Assembly (NCBI RefSeq): GCF_036785885.1
Contig: NC_092320.1
Location: forward strand, 13,269,557-13,333,556
DNA length: 64,000 nucleotides
Reading direction: 5' to 3'
Source of the DNA: Coffea arabica
Taxonomy: Eukaryota; Streptophyta; Magnoliopsida; Gentianales; Rubiaceae
The position numbers and the translations under genes are program-made. The notes below the pieces were generated by a model. That model had not been told where the DNA came from. It worked only from the letters and a program-made list of their open reading frames with translations, and searched no databases. Below, piece by piece: positions 24,504-37,375 of the stretch (position 1 is its first letter; each line of letters opens with the position of its first letter).

Positions 24504-25166
24504 CCTCTAGGTGCTGCTACCTCCTACCTCAGAGCAAGATGAATGACTTAAATCTCCATTTGGTACTCAGAAAGGCACAAATGATGCAGCACCTTCAACA
24601 GTATATGTAACCACAGTTTACAAACATGGAAAGAAAAAATCTTTTCATTTCATAACTTTGTCTTAGATGTTTCAATATCTCAGAAAACCAATAATGTCAA
24701 ACTTAAATATTTCTCTAAGAAAGATACCACTTGCACGAGAAATTGCACAAACAAAAGAAGGATAATCAACCAAAAAAAGAAAAAGAACAAAGCTCTAGTC
24801 GGTATTTTTAGCACTCAACAAAAGCAACACCAGGCGTAATCAATGGACTTGATCAAGTCCTACAGGCTGAAAAATGAAAAAGAATAAACAACATTTCCTT
24901 TTTTAACCCAATACTTCAAGAAGCACAACTCTGGTTGAAATTTTTAGCAGAATAGTTGATCATACAACCATCAATCTCAGAATAAACCACTTGGTAACAA
25001 TCCTATAACATTTGTCGAGTCGTATGAAATACAAACGTCATATTTTTGTAAGTTACCACAAAATTTCCAAATTCAAATTCAATTCATAATAAACTAAAGA
25101 ATGAAAACTGAAATATACAAGAAAGTTTTGAAAAAAAATAAAACAAGTTTACGAAATATAACCTAC

Positions 25167-25585
25167 TTGTTTTGTGCACGGAGATGAGCCAAATCAGCTG
25201 CTTTGAGGTGAAATTTATGAACCCAGATGCCAATTAAACTGAAATTAGCAGGCTTCTGGTGCAATAAAAAGAGAGAAAGCGCCAGAGAACGGTCACCGGA
25301 GGAGTGCGGAATAGAATCGCCGGGAGACTAGGGAAGAAGAGGAGAAAGCAGCAGCAACAGCAACTGAATTTATGGTTTGGGTCGGACAAGTGAAACCTGT
25401 ATTCAGCATTGAATGTCCATTAGGGCCCATTTACAATTGGTGGACACGTTACACTCATCTTAAGTCCAAACATTTCGTTTTTCTTTTCAGGCCCTGTACG
25501 TATCATTCCTGCTTGACAAGCCCAATTGGAATTGTCATTCTTTTGGCACCACCTTTGGGTTTTGTACGTATTGGGCCTTTTGAAT
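25167..25585 (-). promoter_or_regulatory. TAF13 5' UTR exon and promoter with GGCCCA (site II-like) motifs
   Basis: Read on the minus strand, a pyrimidine-rich leader (about 25350 to 25167) ends CACAAAACAA followed by GTAGGT, a good splice donor. Upstream of it lie four GGCCC/TGGGC-type motifs, near 25423, 25490, 25520 and 25573. Such motifs (TCP-bound site II elements) are typical of constitutively expressed plant genes. The exact start and the acceptor before the ATG are uncertain. Confidence 0.5.
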
Positions 25586-25599
25586 ATTATATTAAATTT

Positions 25600-28500
25600 C
25601 AACTAAAAAGGACACTTTTTTTTTTATCAATTTTTCCTGTATTGATAGTGTTCAGTATTGAATAAATGATAAATATGTGAAATTTGAATTTGAAATTTAA
25701 CTTTATATATATGTCATGAATACAACGGTGAAAGTATATACAATTTATATAAAATTTACTTTTTTTTTAATCCTAGCTATCTATATCACAAGGATTCTTA
25801 GCCAAATTTCAGGATATAACAAAGTATATTCATTAATTCCATCCAAAATAATGATGAATGATCCACATACAAGCAAGCTATCCAGTTAAGAATATGTCAA
25901 AATTTGATTCACATAGAATTTCATTTCACTTAATTGTTATATTCAAATTAGACTTATAGAACATAGTACTTTTTTCGAGAATAAAAACATCCAACATATA
26001 AGTGGACAAGTAACTCATATGGCAAAGGAGTTAGATTGGGTTGTGCGCTGAGATGGGTGGGATTGTAAATAGGATTGAAAACAAGTTTCAACGAGTGGGA
26101 CAGAGGTATGTTCAGGATTGGTTTGAAGATTAAAATAAATGTGTTGAATTGGCTTGTGTTCGAAAATTTTTTGAAAAAAACTGATCGAGTTTGGCTTGAA
26201 ATTTCATATGTATGTTCATGGAAAGTTTGGTTTGACTTGTTAAAGTATTGAACAACTTGGCTTGGTTTGAAATTTCATTTTGTATTACATAGAGATTTTC
26301 ATCCTAATTTGTTGCTTTTTTTTTTTCCCTTAAATTTTGCTCTCTGATATTCAAGAAATCTATTACGATGAATTAAGGATGTGATTCAAATCAATTATAC
26401 GATGAGTAGATTTAAGCAACGCTTGACCTTCGACTTCTTGTCTTCCTAGATAAAATGCTTGTCCCCACTAATCCAGTCCACCGGGATATCACAGGGCCAA
26501 CAACTAACAATGATCTTGTATTTTATTTATCTTCTTGAATCCAATATATTACCTGGATAATGCAAACAACTTGCTTAATGCTGATCAATTCATTTAGAAA
26601 GTTCACAGCCTAATTATCATCCAATTAAAGATCATTGAATCATAACCACATGGTGGTCCACCTGATTTCTGCATCTGGTTTCCACTCACTGGTTATACTA
26701 AGCTCACTTTTTCGCTTGGTAATCGTGACAAATCTGAAATCTGCATCTTGACTTTTTTTCTGTAGTATTTAGCTTTTCTCTTGTTTACTGCCATTTAGAG
26801 GTCCTCAGATTAGGGCCACAACAATAATGATTCATGAGTCCTAGTTTGGATGCTACATTAATTCTAATGCAATAGCTCAATACGTTTACCTGAATGCACA
26901 TTTTAGATTGATGTTGTGCAAAAAAAAATCAGTGAACTTCAAACCATTTTGTCTGTATCAAAGTCTTAACAATTCCTTTGACTCTATCAGCATTATAATC
27001 ACATTCTATCTTATCAAACAATCAAATCTTCGGTCAATAGTTTACAATGGATATTGATGAAATTGTACCCTAAGCATACAAGTAAAATATAGCCTCTATT
27101 TATAGTTTCTAGGCATAGAATCCAATCAAGAATCTAAAATTAATACCACGAATGCATCATAGAATTTGAAGAGTGTAAACATTAAAATAATGTCTATGGA
27201 CACAACATATACATCAAGCATATGAAGTCCTTAACGAGATTCACATGCATGAATACATGCTCTATCAAGATTGGTTCAATAACGTTCCAATCTTTATCCC
27301 CCTCTCCACCACGTTTCCTGGTACGAAAAAAGGAATTGATTTGTAAAAGAAACACAAGAATTAAATTTAAAAAAAAAAAAAAGAAAAGGAAAAGCATCCC
27401 TTTATGCAAAATGATAAGCTACTACTAAGAGTTCAGAAAAAAAGAAAAGCATTCTTCGGTTCAAAATGATAATGCATAAATCCGTATATATTATATGGTA
27501 CACCACAGTCACCTGCAGATCTTAGAAGACCTGAGGGTTGTTCATGTGGGTAGCAGCATCCCATGCAACGTGGTCTCATCATAACAAAATCATCTTTTAC
27601 GACTTACTATTCATGAATCATGAGTTGCTTCTCTTTTCCTTCTTTTTCTTTTCCATATCATTCATGGTCGAACACTCTGATTTCTGGTGTCTGATCTCCA
27701 GGGTCATAGAAAACGGCTGGTCTCAGATATTGACAATGCAGAAAGCATAAAATGAAAAAAAAAATATTATTCTAATGAGAAAGGCTCTGCTGCGGCTTTT
27801 TGGTCCCATTACCCAAACCTTTCTTTGTTGTGCTTTTCGATCTTTCAATATGGCGTGGAGGTTTGGTCTACTTTCTTCCTTTCAGCATCATCTGGACATA
27901 ATTAACTTATTTTATAATCCCTTGTGTTTTGTCACTAAGTAAGATTAGATGTACTTAGGACGAGGATTTATGTCAACCGTCTATTGGTTAATACTTTGTC
28001 CTTTCTTCCTTTGGGTCTTTTTCTTGTTTGCATATAACGGTGATGATATGAAATATTAATTAACTGCAAGTAGATGTGCTTCCATCTAGGATGTATAGTA
28101 ACTAAGAAAAACCTCATAAATTTCACAATTAAAAGAAATTTCCATTGGGGAACTATTACAGCAAATTATCACTGGATTTATCTGAGGATGATGTCGAGTA
28201 TCAGAACTTTGTAACTGGACTTTATTATGGATGTGATCGAACGGTTAACATCAAGAAGTGGACAAACCAAGCTGCCTTGTTGACCAATAAATCAACCCTG
28301 TTCAGGTTAAGATTATGATAACTTTTGGTAAAGTATGATAGTTAATCATATATTTTCAAGCTTGGGATCATGAGAGGCTACGTCAATTTTATGTGTAACA
28401 CCACACCATGCAACGGAGGAACAAAGTAGGATTTTATTTACAAGCTTACTAGAAAGTTTTAGCATCCAATATATATATATCTTGATAACTTCGATATTTT

Positions 28501-29240
28501 GCTCATCTAAGTAGTAACTTGCAATCTTCTCCAGAACGCAAGCAACCGATGGAACAAATAAGAAAAAGGATTGAAGCAAAATAGAAAGGAGGTTGTCTAT
28601 ACTTTATTCATAGCATTTGGATTTAAGAAGATAGTGTTTACTTCATTCACGCATTGGTTAAACACTTAAACCACGAACTTGGATAATTCTACTCTGATTG
28701 TAGTCTAAAAGGGTGTTAAGATCTGTACAGTTATTAGTTAAAGCATTTGGCAGCGGCATTACAATGGAATAAAGTGAGGCCATGAGGGCGGTCACTACTC
28801 ACTAGCATTGCATTCACAGAAAGGCCTTAAATCTTGGCACCTTTTGCCATTCTCTGCTTCAAGATAAAGAGAATAGCAAACTGTAAAATCAAAAAGCTTC
28901 TCTAAAGACTAATTCAGTCAGTAAAGTGCAAAGATATCCAACCTTTTGCTTTTTGGAAAAGTAATAATACTCTAAATTGTCCCTTGGCTTGGTTCCTTTT
29001 CCTTTGGATTTCTTTCTCCAGTTTTTTTCCTTTTTTTTTTCTCTCTTTTTTGGCTAGAGCTGGCTGTAGGGCGGTACCCTCAAAATCCCTTTTAACAAAT
29101 CATAGCCCGCGTATCTATTTATTTTACCAAGTCCCACTGGATAACTTTATGAATTTTAATTTCCATTACCAAACCCTCATACTCATGGTCCCATCGAATA
29201 TCCTCTACCCAGTAAACTGAATAGTTCCAAAATGTAAAAT
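25600..29240. other. Gene-poor intergenic region
   Basis: AT-rich throughout. I checked it for split genes and terminal repeats and found nothing supportable. 26090-26290 contains repeated 'ttggcttg/tttgaaatttcat' words that may be worn repeat sequence. Confidence 0.45.
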
Positions 29241-29249
29241 TAATTTTTA

Positions 29250-29570
29250 CCAAACGAAAATCAATACAGATATCATGTTAAATTAACATACTATGTTGAG
29301 TTTTTAACTTAGGTAAAAACATAGAACTTGCATAAGAAAAATTCAAAATTTAATGAAGGGTTAAATCAACATTTTTCTGTCTTTAAACATTAATTATTTT
29401 CATTTATGGCATTGCGTATCGGATATTAGATTTTTAGGATCCTCCTATCAAATTCTATCGGCTTACCTATCGATAAACCCTTATTAATACTAAACCCTAA
29501 TAGATAACTCTTTGGTCATTTAATTGGATTAACCATCGAGTTAGATACTTGAGGGTATCGACTTTTACCC
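29250..29570 (+). repeat. Dispersed repeat, copy 1 (pair with 32391-32695)
   Basis: Shares with 32391-32695 the words 'tgcataagaaaaattcaa', 'ttaaatcaa', 'aattattttcatt', 'aatcctatcga' type variants and 'gattaaccatcgagt'. About three quarters identical by eye, same orientation. Family unknown. Confidence 0.6.
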
Positions 29571-29850
29571 TACCCCTTACTATCCCTATTTTTCATGGCA
29601 TTTGTTAATAGAATTTTAGGTAAAAATAATTATCATTATTAGAATGCTAAAATTTTTTTAGGGAAATTCTTGGTCCTTTTAGGATTACATATCCTCAATT
29701 TATTTCTTTCAATGATGATAATGGTTCATATTTTAAATTTTTTAAGTTATTATTATTTAATGATTAAAAATACTTGTTTCACTATCCAATGGTGGATTTA
29801 ACTTGATAATATGATACTAGAAAAAACTATAGAACCTTCCTCAAAATTTT

Positions 29851-29853
29851 ATA

Positions 29854-29889
<36 letters not shown>

Positions 29890-29898
29890 TGTATGTAT
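29851..29898. repeat. (AT)n-(ATGT)n microsatellite
   Basis: About six AT units followed by about nine GTAT units. Confidence 0.97.
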
Positions 29899-31870
29899 TG
29901 CAATGAGGGTTTTTAGGATGGTTAAATCAGAATGTTTCCAACACCTTATTCTTTTTTATAGAATTTTGAATTTTTTAAATTGTTATAGATCTTTTCATGT
30001 CTTTTGAATTTAAAAAGTAAGAAGTGGCTTCACTTATATAGGAATTTGATTTGAAATTTATTAATGTGAGGTAAATAAAGAGGAAACATAACCAATTACT
30101 AAAAGTATACAAATAAATAACAATATTTTATCCTTCAACTTAGTAATCCTAACTAAAAGGACAATTTATATAGAAAACAAAAACAAAGTAATATTCATTG
30201 GTCATGGATTAAAAAATCAGGAACGGCAGCATTCGTGAACCATAAATTATGAAATCACTAAATAAAAAACAAAGTACTACTAGCATTTCAAAATAAAAAT
30301 TTTTATTTGAAATTTCTATTTTAGATGAAAAATAATACAGTAATAAAAATAGCACCAATTCTACCAAAAATTAAAAAATAACAATGCAATTTAAAGAAAA
30401 GATATAGAACTTTTGACCCCAAACTATATATCTATTTAATTGTATATATTTAATCCAAATTCGACCTTAACTAAATATGAATAAGAGTGCAACACCCAAA
30501 TGCTAAGAATAGTCTTGGGTATTATTGGTTATTTTATGTATTCTTCGTATGTAAATCTACAATTACTATGTCATTTTTATATATTATTTTTGTAGTAGTT
30601 AGGGTTTTATAAGATATTATCAATGTTTCATTTGCATTTTGAAATGCCAATACGTGCAACAATTGTGATTAATCTTCATTTTTATATGCTTTTCATATTA
30701 TGAGAGGTAAAGTTAAATATATTGTAAAAATGTTCAATCAAATTGCAGGTTATGGTTTTCTTTTTTTCTTTTGCTTCAAATTTTATCTTTTCAAATTTAT
30801 TTTGAAAGTACAAATATAAGTATATTTTAAAATTGTAAAACCAAATTGCAATTTATGAAATTTTTTTTTGCTTCAAGCTTTAACTCTTCAATTTGTATTC
30901 AACCTCAATATTTCTCCTTTGGAATCATTCAATTCAAAATTAATATGAAAAATAACTAAATATGGTGTGTTTGTACTTTTGTATTGAATTTTCATTTTTA
31001 TATTTTACTAGCCAAATTCACTTTATTATAGTGTAACATAAGTATATGTTAAGTTATATTTTGAATAAATAAAAGAGAAATATTAGGTGGCAAGGATAAG
31101 AAACTAGAGGCTAACTATATGCAAGGGAAAGACAGAGTGACGAAAAAAGTTGAAAAAAAGAAGGTGAACTACTACAAGGTTAGACGAAGAGAGGAGAGAA
31201 GAAAAAAAAGGATTTTTGGGACATAACCGGAAGGACGGTTGTGTGGTAAGAGTTTTGAAAGTCATAGAAGCTAACGGAGAGCCAGTTATCAAGCAAGAGA
31301 GGATGGAAAGGGTGATAGTTTTTAATAATTTTAAAAATTTTAAAAACACATCTTACAAAGATTTTTTTTTAAAAATTTATATTAAAGTTTATGAAGAACA
31401 CTATTTTATAAGCACTCAAGAATTTTAGGATTACAAGATGGGAGAAAAAAATTTCTAAAAATGAGGAAAATGAATTAGTTAAAATTTATATTTTTAATAA
31501 TAAAAATTTTTATGTATGGGTATAACATGATATATTGATAAATAGGTTTACAATTGCTCTATCATGTAAATCCTTATAAATTAAATTATTTTATTCAAAT
31601 TGTTATCATGCATTGACAGAGAATAGGTAAACAAATTTTGATTTCAACTTATTTAAGATACTAAAATTAGCAAAATACATTTTGTACTTATGAAATAAAC
31701 TTTTTTTAACATGTTAAGAATACACTTATTTGAATTTTTTTGCCTTTTTCATATACTTTATCCTATACTATAATATATAAGTATATATATTATTGTTTTA
31801 AATTGAAATATAAATCCCCTATAATATATAATTATATATATTAGTATTATTTTGAATTGAAATATAAACC

Positions 31871-31898
31871 CGTGCATTGCACGAGTGAGAATGCTAGT
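31871..31898 (+). mobile_element. Helitron 3' terminus
   Basis: A hairpin CGTGC-ATT-GCACG (31871-31883) is followed by ten bases and then CTAG (31894-31897) with T as the next base. This is the hallmark of plant Helitron 3' ends: a hairpin 10-12 nt before CTRR, inserted before T. I could not identify the 5' TC end. The AT-rich DNA to the left (back to 29-31 kb) is the probable body. Confidence 0.6.
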
Positions 31899-31916
31899 TG
31901 TATCCTAGGGTCAATA

Positions 31917-32262
31917 GCCAAGATGTGTGATAATATAAGCTATACACATTTACGTTACATATTTGAGGATGTGATAAATTCAAACAATCAAATGCGACCA
32001 AAAAAAAAAGCCAAGATATGTGATAAGATGATTTGTAGCTGTGTGATAAGATAAAACTATACACATTTACGTTACATATTTGAGGATGTGATAATTTGAA
32101 AGAATCACATGCGGCCAAAAAAAATCCAAGATATGTGATGAGATGATTTGTACCCATTTACGTTACATGCTAGAGGATGTGAAAAAACAACCGATCATGT
32201 TTGACAATTGTTTCAATCCTCGATCTAGGTAAGACTAGTTCTTGGTTTTTTTTTTAAAAATT
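31917..32262 (+). repeat. Tandem array with TTTACGTTACAT units, copy A
   Basis: Three units of about 90-120 bp, each with 'tgtgataagat', 'catttacgttacat', 'gaggatgtga' and an A-run. It ends with 'gatcatgtttgacaattg'. The whole block recurs at 32755-32985. Confidence 0.75.
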
Positions 32263-32390
32263 TAATTTGGGTATTTAGTCATATTGGCAAAGAATACTTA
32301 GAACTTTTTTTTTTTTTTTTTTTATAAATAAAAGGTTTTGAATCCAAAACCTCCTACTTACAATTCTCTCACCGTACCACCCAACATGAC

Positions 32391-32695
32391 CCTAAAATCA
32401 ATACATATATCATAATAAATTAATACACTATATTGTGTTTTAAACATGGGTAAAGACACAGAGGTTGCATAAGAAAAATTCAACATTTGATGAAGGATTA
32501 AATCAATATTCTTTTGTCTTTAATCATAATTATTTTCATTGGGTATTAGGTGTCAATTTTTAGAATCCTCTTATCAAATCCTATCGATTTATCTATCGTA
32601 ATTTCTCATCAATTCCAAAACCTATCAAGTAACTCTTCAATATCTAATTTAATAAGATTAACCATCGAGTCAAATATCCATGAGTATGAACACTT
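32391..32695 (+). repeat. Dispersed repeat, copy 2 (pair with 29250-29570)
   Basis: See 29250. Here it lies between the two TTTACGTTACAT blocks, so the two repeats appear to belong to one larger composite repeat. Confidence 0.6.
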
Positions 32696-32754
32696 ATTTT
32701 TTGCTTTACGAAGGGTGTTCATATAACCCTTTTGTGGTTTATCACTACCGTTCT

Positions 32755-32985
32755 GCGTCAGCTTACATATGCGACAAGATGCTCTGCGCACATTTACGTT
32801 ACATATTGATTCAAACAATCAAATGTGAAAAAAAAAAAAAACAAAAACAAAAGCTAAGATGTGTGATAAGATGAGTTGTACAGATTTACGTTACACATTA
32901 GTGGTTGTGAAAATCTAACTGATCATGTTTGACAATTGTTTCAATCCTCGATCTGGGTTAAAAAAAATTTTTTTTCGTTTTTGGT
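32755..32985 (+). repeat. TTTACGTTACAT block, copy B
   Basis: Repeats the end of 31917-32262, including 'gatcatgtttgacaattg' and 'tttcaatcctcgatct', followed in both by a long T/A run. Confidence 0.75.
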
Positions 32986-33163
32986 TTATTTTTTAATTTT
33001 AATGGGGATATTTTGTCGTATTGGCATGGAGTCCTTAGGCCTTAAGGTTAATTTATTCCAGTTTCGTACTTAATTCTTAATAACATCCACATGATCCGCC
33101 ACATCCTCAAAGATGTTACTACTGGCAGAAATATAGCGTATCAAGTTTTACGTATAAAAAAAA

Positions 33164-34568
33164 GGGAAAATCGTTCAAATGTCCCTCATATTTTACAAAA
33201 TAAATTTTTTTATCCCTCATTTTTAAAATATAATTTTAAGTCTCTTACAAATTCACATTGATCAAATTTGATTCCTACTTAGGTTTCCGATTAATTTTTG
33301 GTTGGAATTCACCATGTGCCTTGCACGTGATCATATTTTAAGGGCACAATTATCAAATCAAATTTTATATAATTCGATTCATAACCCCTCACATTTCATA
33401 AAATAAATTTTTTTATCCCTTACATTTCACAAAATAAATTTTTTTATCTTTCACATTTTTCAAAATGAATTTTTTTCATCTTTTATTAATCATGTGTGTA
33501 AATATTTTTTTTAAATCCATGTATCTATATATTTGATTTCACTTGAACAGTACGAATAACATGTGAAATCAAATAAAGATATATTACATACTATTCGTAC
33601 TACTCAAGTGAAATCAAATAGATATATACATGTGTTTAAAAAAATTGTTAGTTTTTCACTTATATTCATTTTCTTTTACTCGAATTTGAAAATAAAGATG
33701 ACATTTAATCCTTAATATTATCAAGTATTTATATCGAATTAAATTTGGATAGAAAAAGTAAACAAAAGAAACGTATGACAAAAAGAAATAAGTGATTGAC
33801 ACTTTCAAAATTCAAGACAACACAAAGCAAGTAATTCAATTGTTGGTCTTAAAAGTGTCGAATAGAAATTTCAGATTTAAACTGAAATTTGTTAGCACAA
33901 TTATAGAATTCGAGTTAGGACCCATTAATTAGATGACCTTATTATACAACTCAATAAATAAATTATTACCAAAAGAAAAAAGTCACAAATATTGAATAGG
34001 TTCAAATGATAAAATCATATAAATATATACGTGGGTTTAAAATAAAATTATTAGTTTTAAACCCCTATATATATCTATTGAATAGCATGTGTATAGCTAC
34101 GATTAGCATGCTTAGATGAATCCAATAGCGATAAATTACATATTATTCATACTGTTCAGGTAGAATCAAATAGACATATACGTAGATTTATACAAAAAGA
34201 GCTATTCGTACACATGATCAATGAGGGATGAAAAAATTCATTTTGAAAAATGCGAGGAATGGAAAAATTCATTTTTTGAAATGTGAGAAACGAAACAATT
34301 CATTTTGTAAAATATTAGGGACGAAAAATTCATTTTATAGAATATGAGGGACTATGAATTAGATTATGTAAAAATTTGATTTGACAATTTTATGCTTTAA
34401 AAATGATTACATACGTGGTGAATTTCGATTAAAAACTAGTCAAAAACCTAGGTAGGGATCAAATTTGATCAATGTGAATTTGTAAGGGAGGTAAAATTAC
34501 ACTTTTAAAAGTGAGGGAGGAAAAAAGTCATTTTGTAAAATATAAGTGACGTTCTTAAACGATTTTTC
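33164..34568. mobile_element. Long-inverted-repeat MITE (MULE-like), ~1.4 kb
   Basis: The two arms (about 33164-33640 and 34160-34568) are inverted copies. The left opens GGGAAAATCGTT and the right, read inward, AGAAAAATCGTT. Both contain 'atattttacaaaat', 'acaaattcacattgatcaa' and several 'tccctcat...aaaatgaattttt' steps. Arms of about 400 bp suggest a Mutator-like or foldback element. It has no coding capacity. The target duplication is unclear because the flanks are A-rich. Confidence 0.75.
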
Positions 34569-34599
34569 TAAAAAGAAAAGAAAAATGAAAGTTGTACGT

Positions 34600-36860
34600 A
34601 TAAAAAGAGAATTCTCAATCGCAAAAACTATGGCAGATTAATGCACTTTTCTTTTTGTTTCTGCTGCTCCTCGAGAACTGAAAGGCAGGTATGCCCTTTA
34701 TTCTCCATTTTCCTCTTCATTTTCTCACTTCTCTTTTTTTGTTTGTATCTCCAGTGGTGCATGAAACATCTATGACTTTTTTATATATGCATATATAGCA
34801 TACCACATAGTGAGAGGCTCCAAGAAGCGAGAAATACAATATTTGTTGTTGTACTCTCTATAACATATATGGCATGGCTTCCAGTGGTATTCAAGAAAGT
34901 TGTGTTTGATCTTTGAAGATCTGTCCTGAAAATGATTGATATCTTTGCACTTTATTGTCACTGATCAAATTCAGATCTCAAACATTTCTTTGTTGTCTTC
35001 TTCTGTTTTTTAAGACTATCATTGTCTGAAACTCCTGGTTTGGTAAGAAAATTATTGCACCAGACCAAGTCCCCTGGATGAAGTCTTGTTGGACTGGACA
35101 CAATCTTAATCTTGGGGTCCTAATTCTTACGTCCTTTTGGTTTTTCTTGTTTTTCCTCCGCTTAATTCTTTCTCTTTTTCTTTTGAGTTGAAATGTGTTC
35201 TTTTTCCAGGTCATAGCGTAATCAAGATCAGGTGATGATTGTGATTCTGATTCTTGAGTCTTTGTTTGCCTTGAACTAGGAGCTTTGTCATTCTTGTTCT
35301 TCAGGTACTTCTCTTCTCCTTTATGCGTTTTGGCCTGGAGAATTTTGAAGCTTTTTTCTGAATTCTGAGTTGTCCTGATCAGGCATTTTGTCCCTTGCTG
35401 TTCTAAGTTGTGCTATCGCATATAAGCCTGGTTTTTTAGGCCAATCTTCAAGCTTAATTCCTCGTTCCTGAATCACAATTCCTCCTTGATGAGGTGCAAA
35501 ATTACTAGTCTGCATTACGCTGGCAACCATCCCTGGTAATAAAAGTACTACACGAAATAGAGGAAGAAAAATTAGATTGGTCATGTTTTAGTCACCATAT
35601 GTATAGGCCTAAAATTTTTAAGGGATTGATAAATTAAAATTTGCTCGATTACAAACTAAAATTAAGATAGACCCAATGGGCTAAAACGGCGAAATTCATT
35701 TCTGCAATTCTTCTTGTTTTGCTTGTTCATCCAGAAATTTTGCAGTGAAGAGAGGAACAAACATGAACGTGATACGAGAAACGCGGGGACGATCTCACCC
35801 TTTGACTGAAAGACAAATTAAGGCCCATGAGATTTAAAATAAACTTCAACATGGGACCCCAAACGGAGGTATGATAGTAGTAGTATTTTATTGACTAAGA
35901 GGTCAAAGTAATTCATTGAAAATGGCCAAGCCTGCTAATTAGCCTCAGCTGCTGTAGCGCCCCCCTAGAAAACTCCACACAAACGAATGTTAGGCCATAA
36001 ACACTCCTCTGGTCTTGGGGTTGGGAGTTTTCAGTTTTGTGTTTGGTTGTAGTCTCGAGAAGAAAAAGTCCTCGAACTTGATGCGTGCATTTGGTGTCGG
36101 GAGAGTCAGGTCCATCAATAAAATACTTGCATATTACTGCAAAGCTGAAACTGTTGCTTAACATGGCAATGGTTTGAATCCTAAAGTGTTGTTGTTCACA
36201 CTTCACACCCTTTAATCTCAAAATTTTCCACCTTTTTATCTGGCGTGAGGCGAAATTTTAAGAGGGATACATGTAAATTTAGCTCTTCCCTTTAAATTTG
36301 ATTTATTAAAGAAATACAAATTTAATGATATTCTAAGAAAATTTGGACCTGTTTGCTTATTTGAAATGTCACACTTGATAATTGTCTATAGCTTTGGTAA
36401 AGAAACAGGATTAATGTCCACATACATTTAACATAATGGTATTGTACTAGTCAATTGGGAGGATTTAAGGAGAATATTTGTGAGTTATAAAGGCTAAGCA
36501 AGGAAAGGAAGTAGGACAGAGATTGCTTGAGCAAATCTAGCTAAAATGGGCATAACTCATTTTCGGGCAAGTCTTGCAAATTGATTCAAGACACCATAAC
36601 TCATTTTCATGCTTATTCACTGGGAGTCGCATCACTATGTTAAGACAGCACAGTGACACATAGCCCACATTCGACTGTGTACACATACTCACATAGTAAG
36701 CAAAAAGAAGCAAAAAGAACAAAGCGTCTTGAGCTGTTCTCCTCCTCTTCATTTTCTCATGCTTCTGCTGCCTAAACCATGTTTATTATCCTTCTGATTT
36801 TCAAGAATAGACACCCAAAAAAAAAAAAAAAAGAGCCCATCATTTTTTTTTAAAAAATAA
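34600..36860. other. Gene-poor region, no gene recognised
   Basis: Contains several minus-strand open frames of 60-100 codons (34978-35214, 35321-35584, 35913-36221, 36537-36752). None shows a recognisable domain or a paralogue in the window. It is probably intergenic. Confidence 0.4.
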
Positions 36861-37142
36861 TATGGTTCCCTTCCATTCTATAAATATCTCTCTGGCCTTG
36901 TGTTTTACTTTTTCCTTATTCATCTGTCATGTGAGCTAAACTGATGCTAGCTAGACACCCTTTAGTCTTTTAGTTTTAGCTGTCCTAGCTAGCAGACTTT
37001 TAAAGTGAAGACTAGACAAAGAACCTCACTTTCTAGTTTCTACTGGCTGGTTTTCATCTGATCAAACAGTTTTCCTTGGCGGTGGTGCGACAGTCGTGCA
37101 AGAGGCTGAGCTCTGTCTGAGGCTGGTGGCTGCAGTCAAACG

Positions 37143-37280
37143 ATGAAAGCTTTGGAGAATATTTGGGTGCTCTGGAAAATGGCTTCATTTTCTAGCAGCC
37201 ATTTGCGCTCAAGGGCAACTGTAAAAGCTCCTCCTTCGCCGGTACTTCATGTTTTGCAGGGCGCTATCCATTTCCTTTGA
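37143..37280 (+). CDS. 45-aa small open frame in the miR171-mimic locus, unrecognised
   Basis: Starts MKALENIWVLWKMASF and ends HVLQGAIHFL. It is rich in Ser and Pro in the middle and matches no peptide-hormone signature known to me. It is about the first sizeable ATG frame after the TATA box, so it could be translated from the candidate transcript or be chance. Confidence 0.2.
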   Translation: MKALENIWVLWKMASFSSSHLRSRATVKAPPSPVLHVLQGAIHFL

Positions 37281-37375
37281 TGTCACATCACATTAGATAT
37301 TGAGGGTTGTGGTGCTGGTGGAGGAGGAGGGGGAGCGGTGGCGGTGAGGGGTGGTAGCCAGCGCAAATGGTGGGA

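Noticed and set aside
33164-34568. CRISPR-like or satellite array from repeated 'aaaatgaattttt' steps
   Set aside because: The repeats are parts of two inverted MITE arms, not a regular direct array, and this is plant nuclear DNA.
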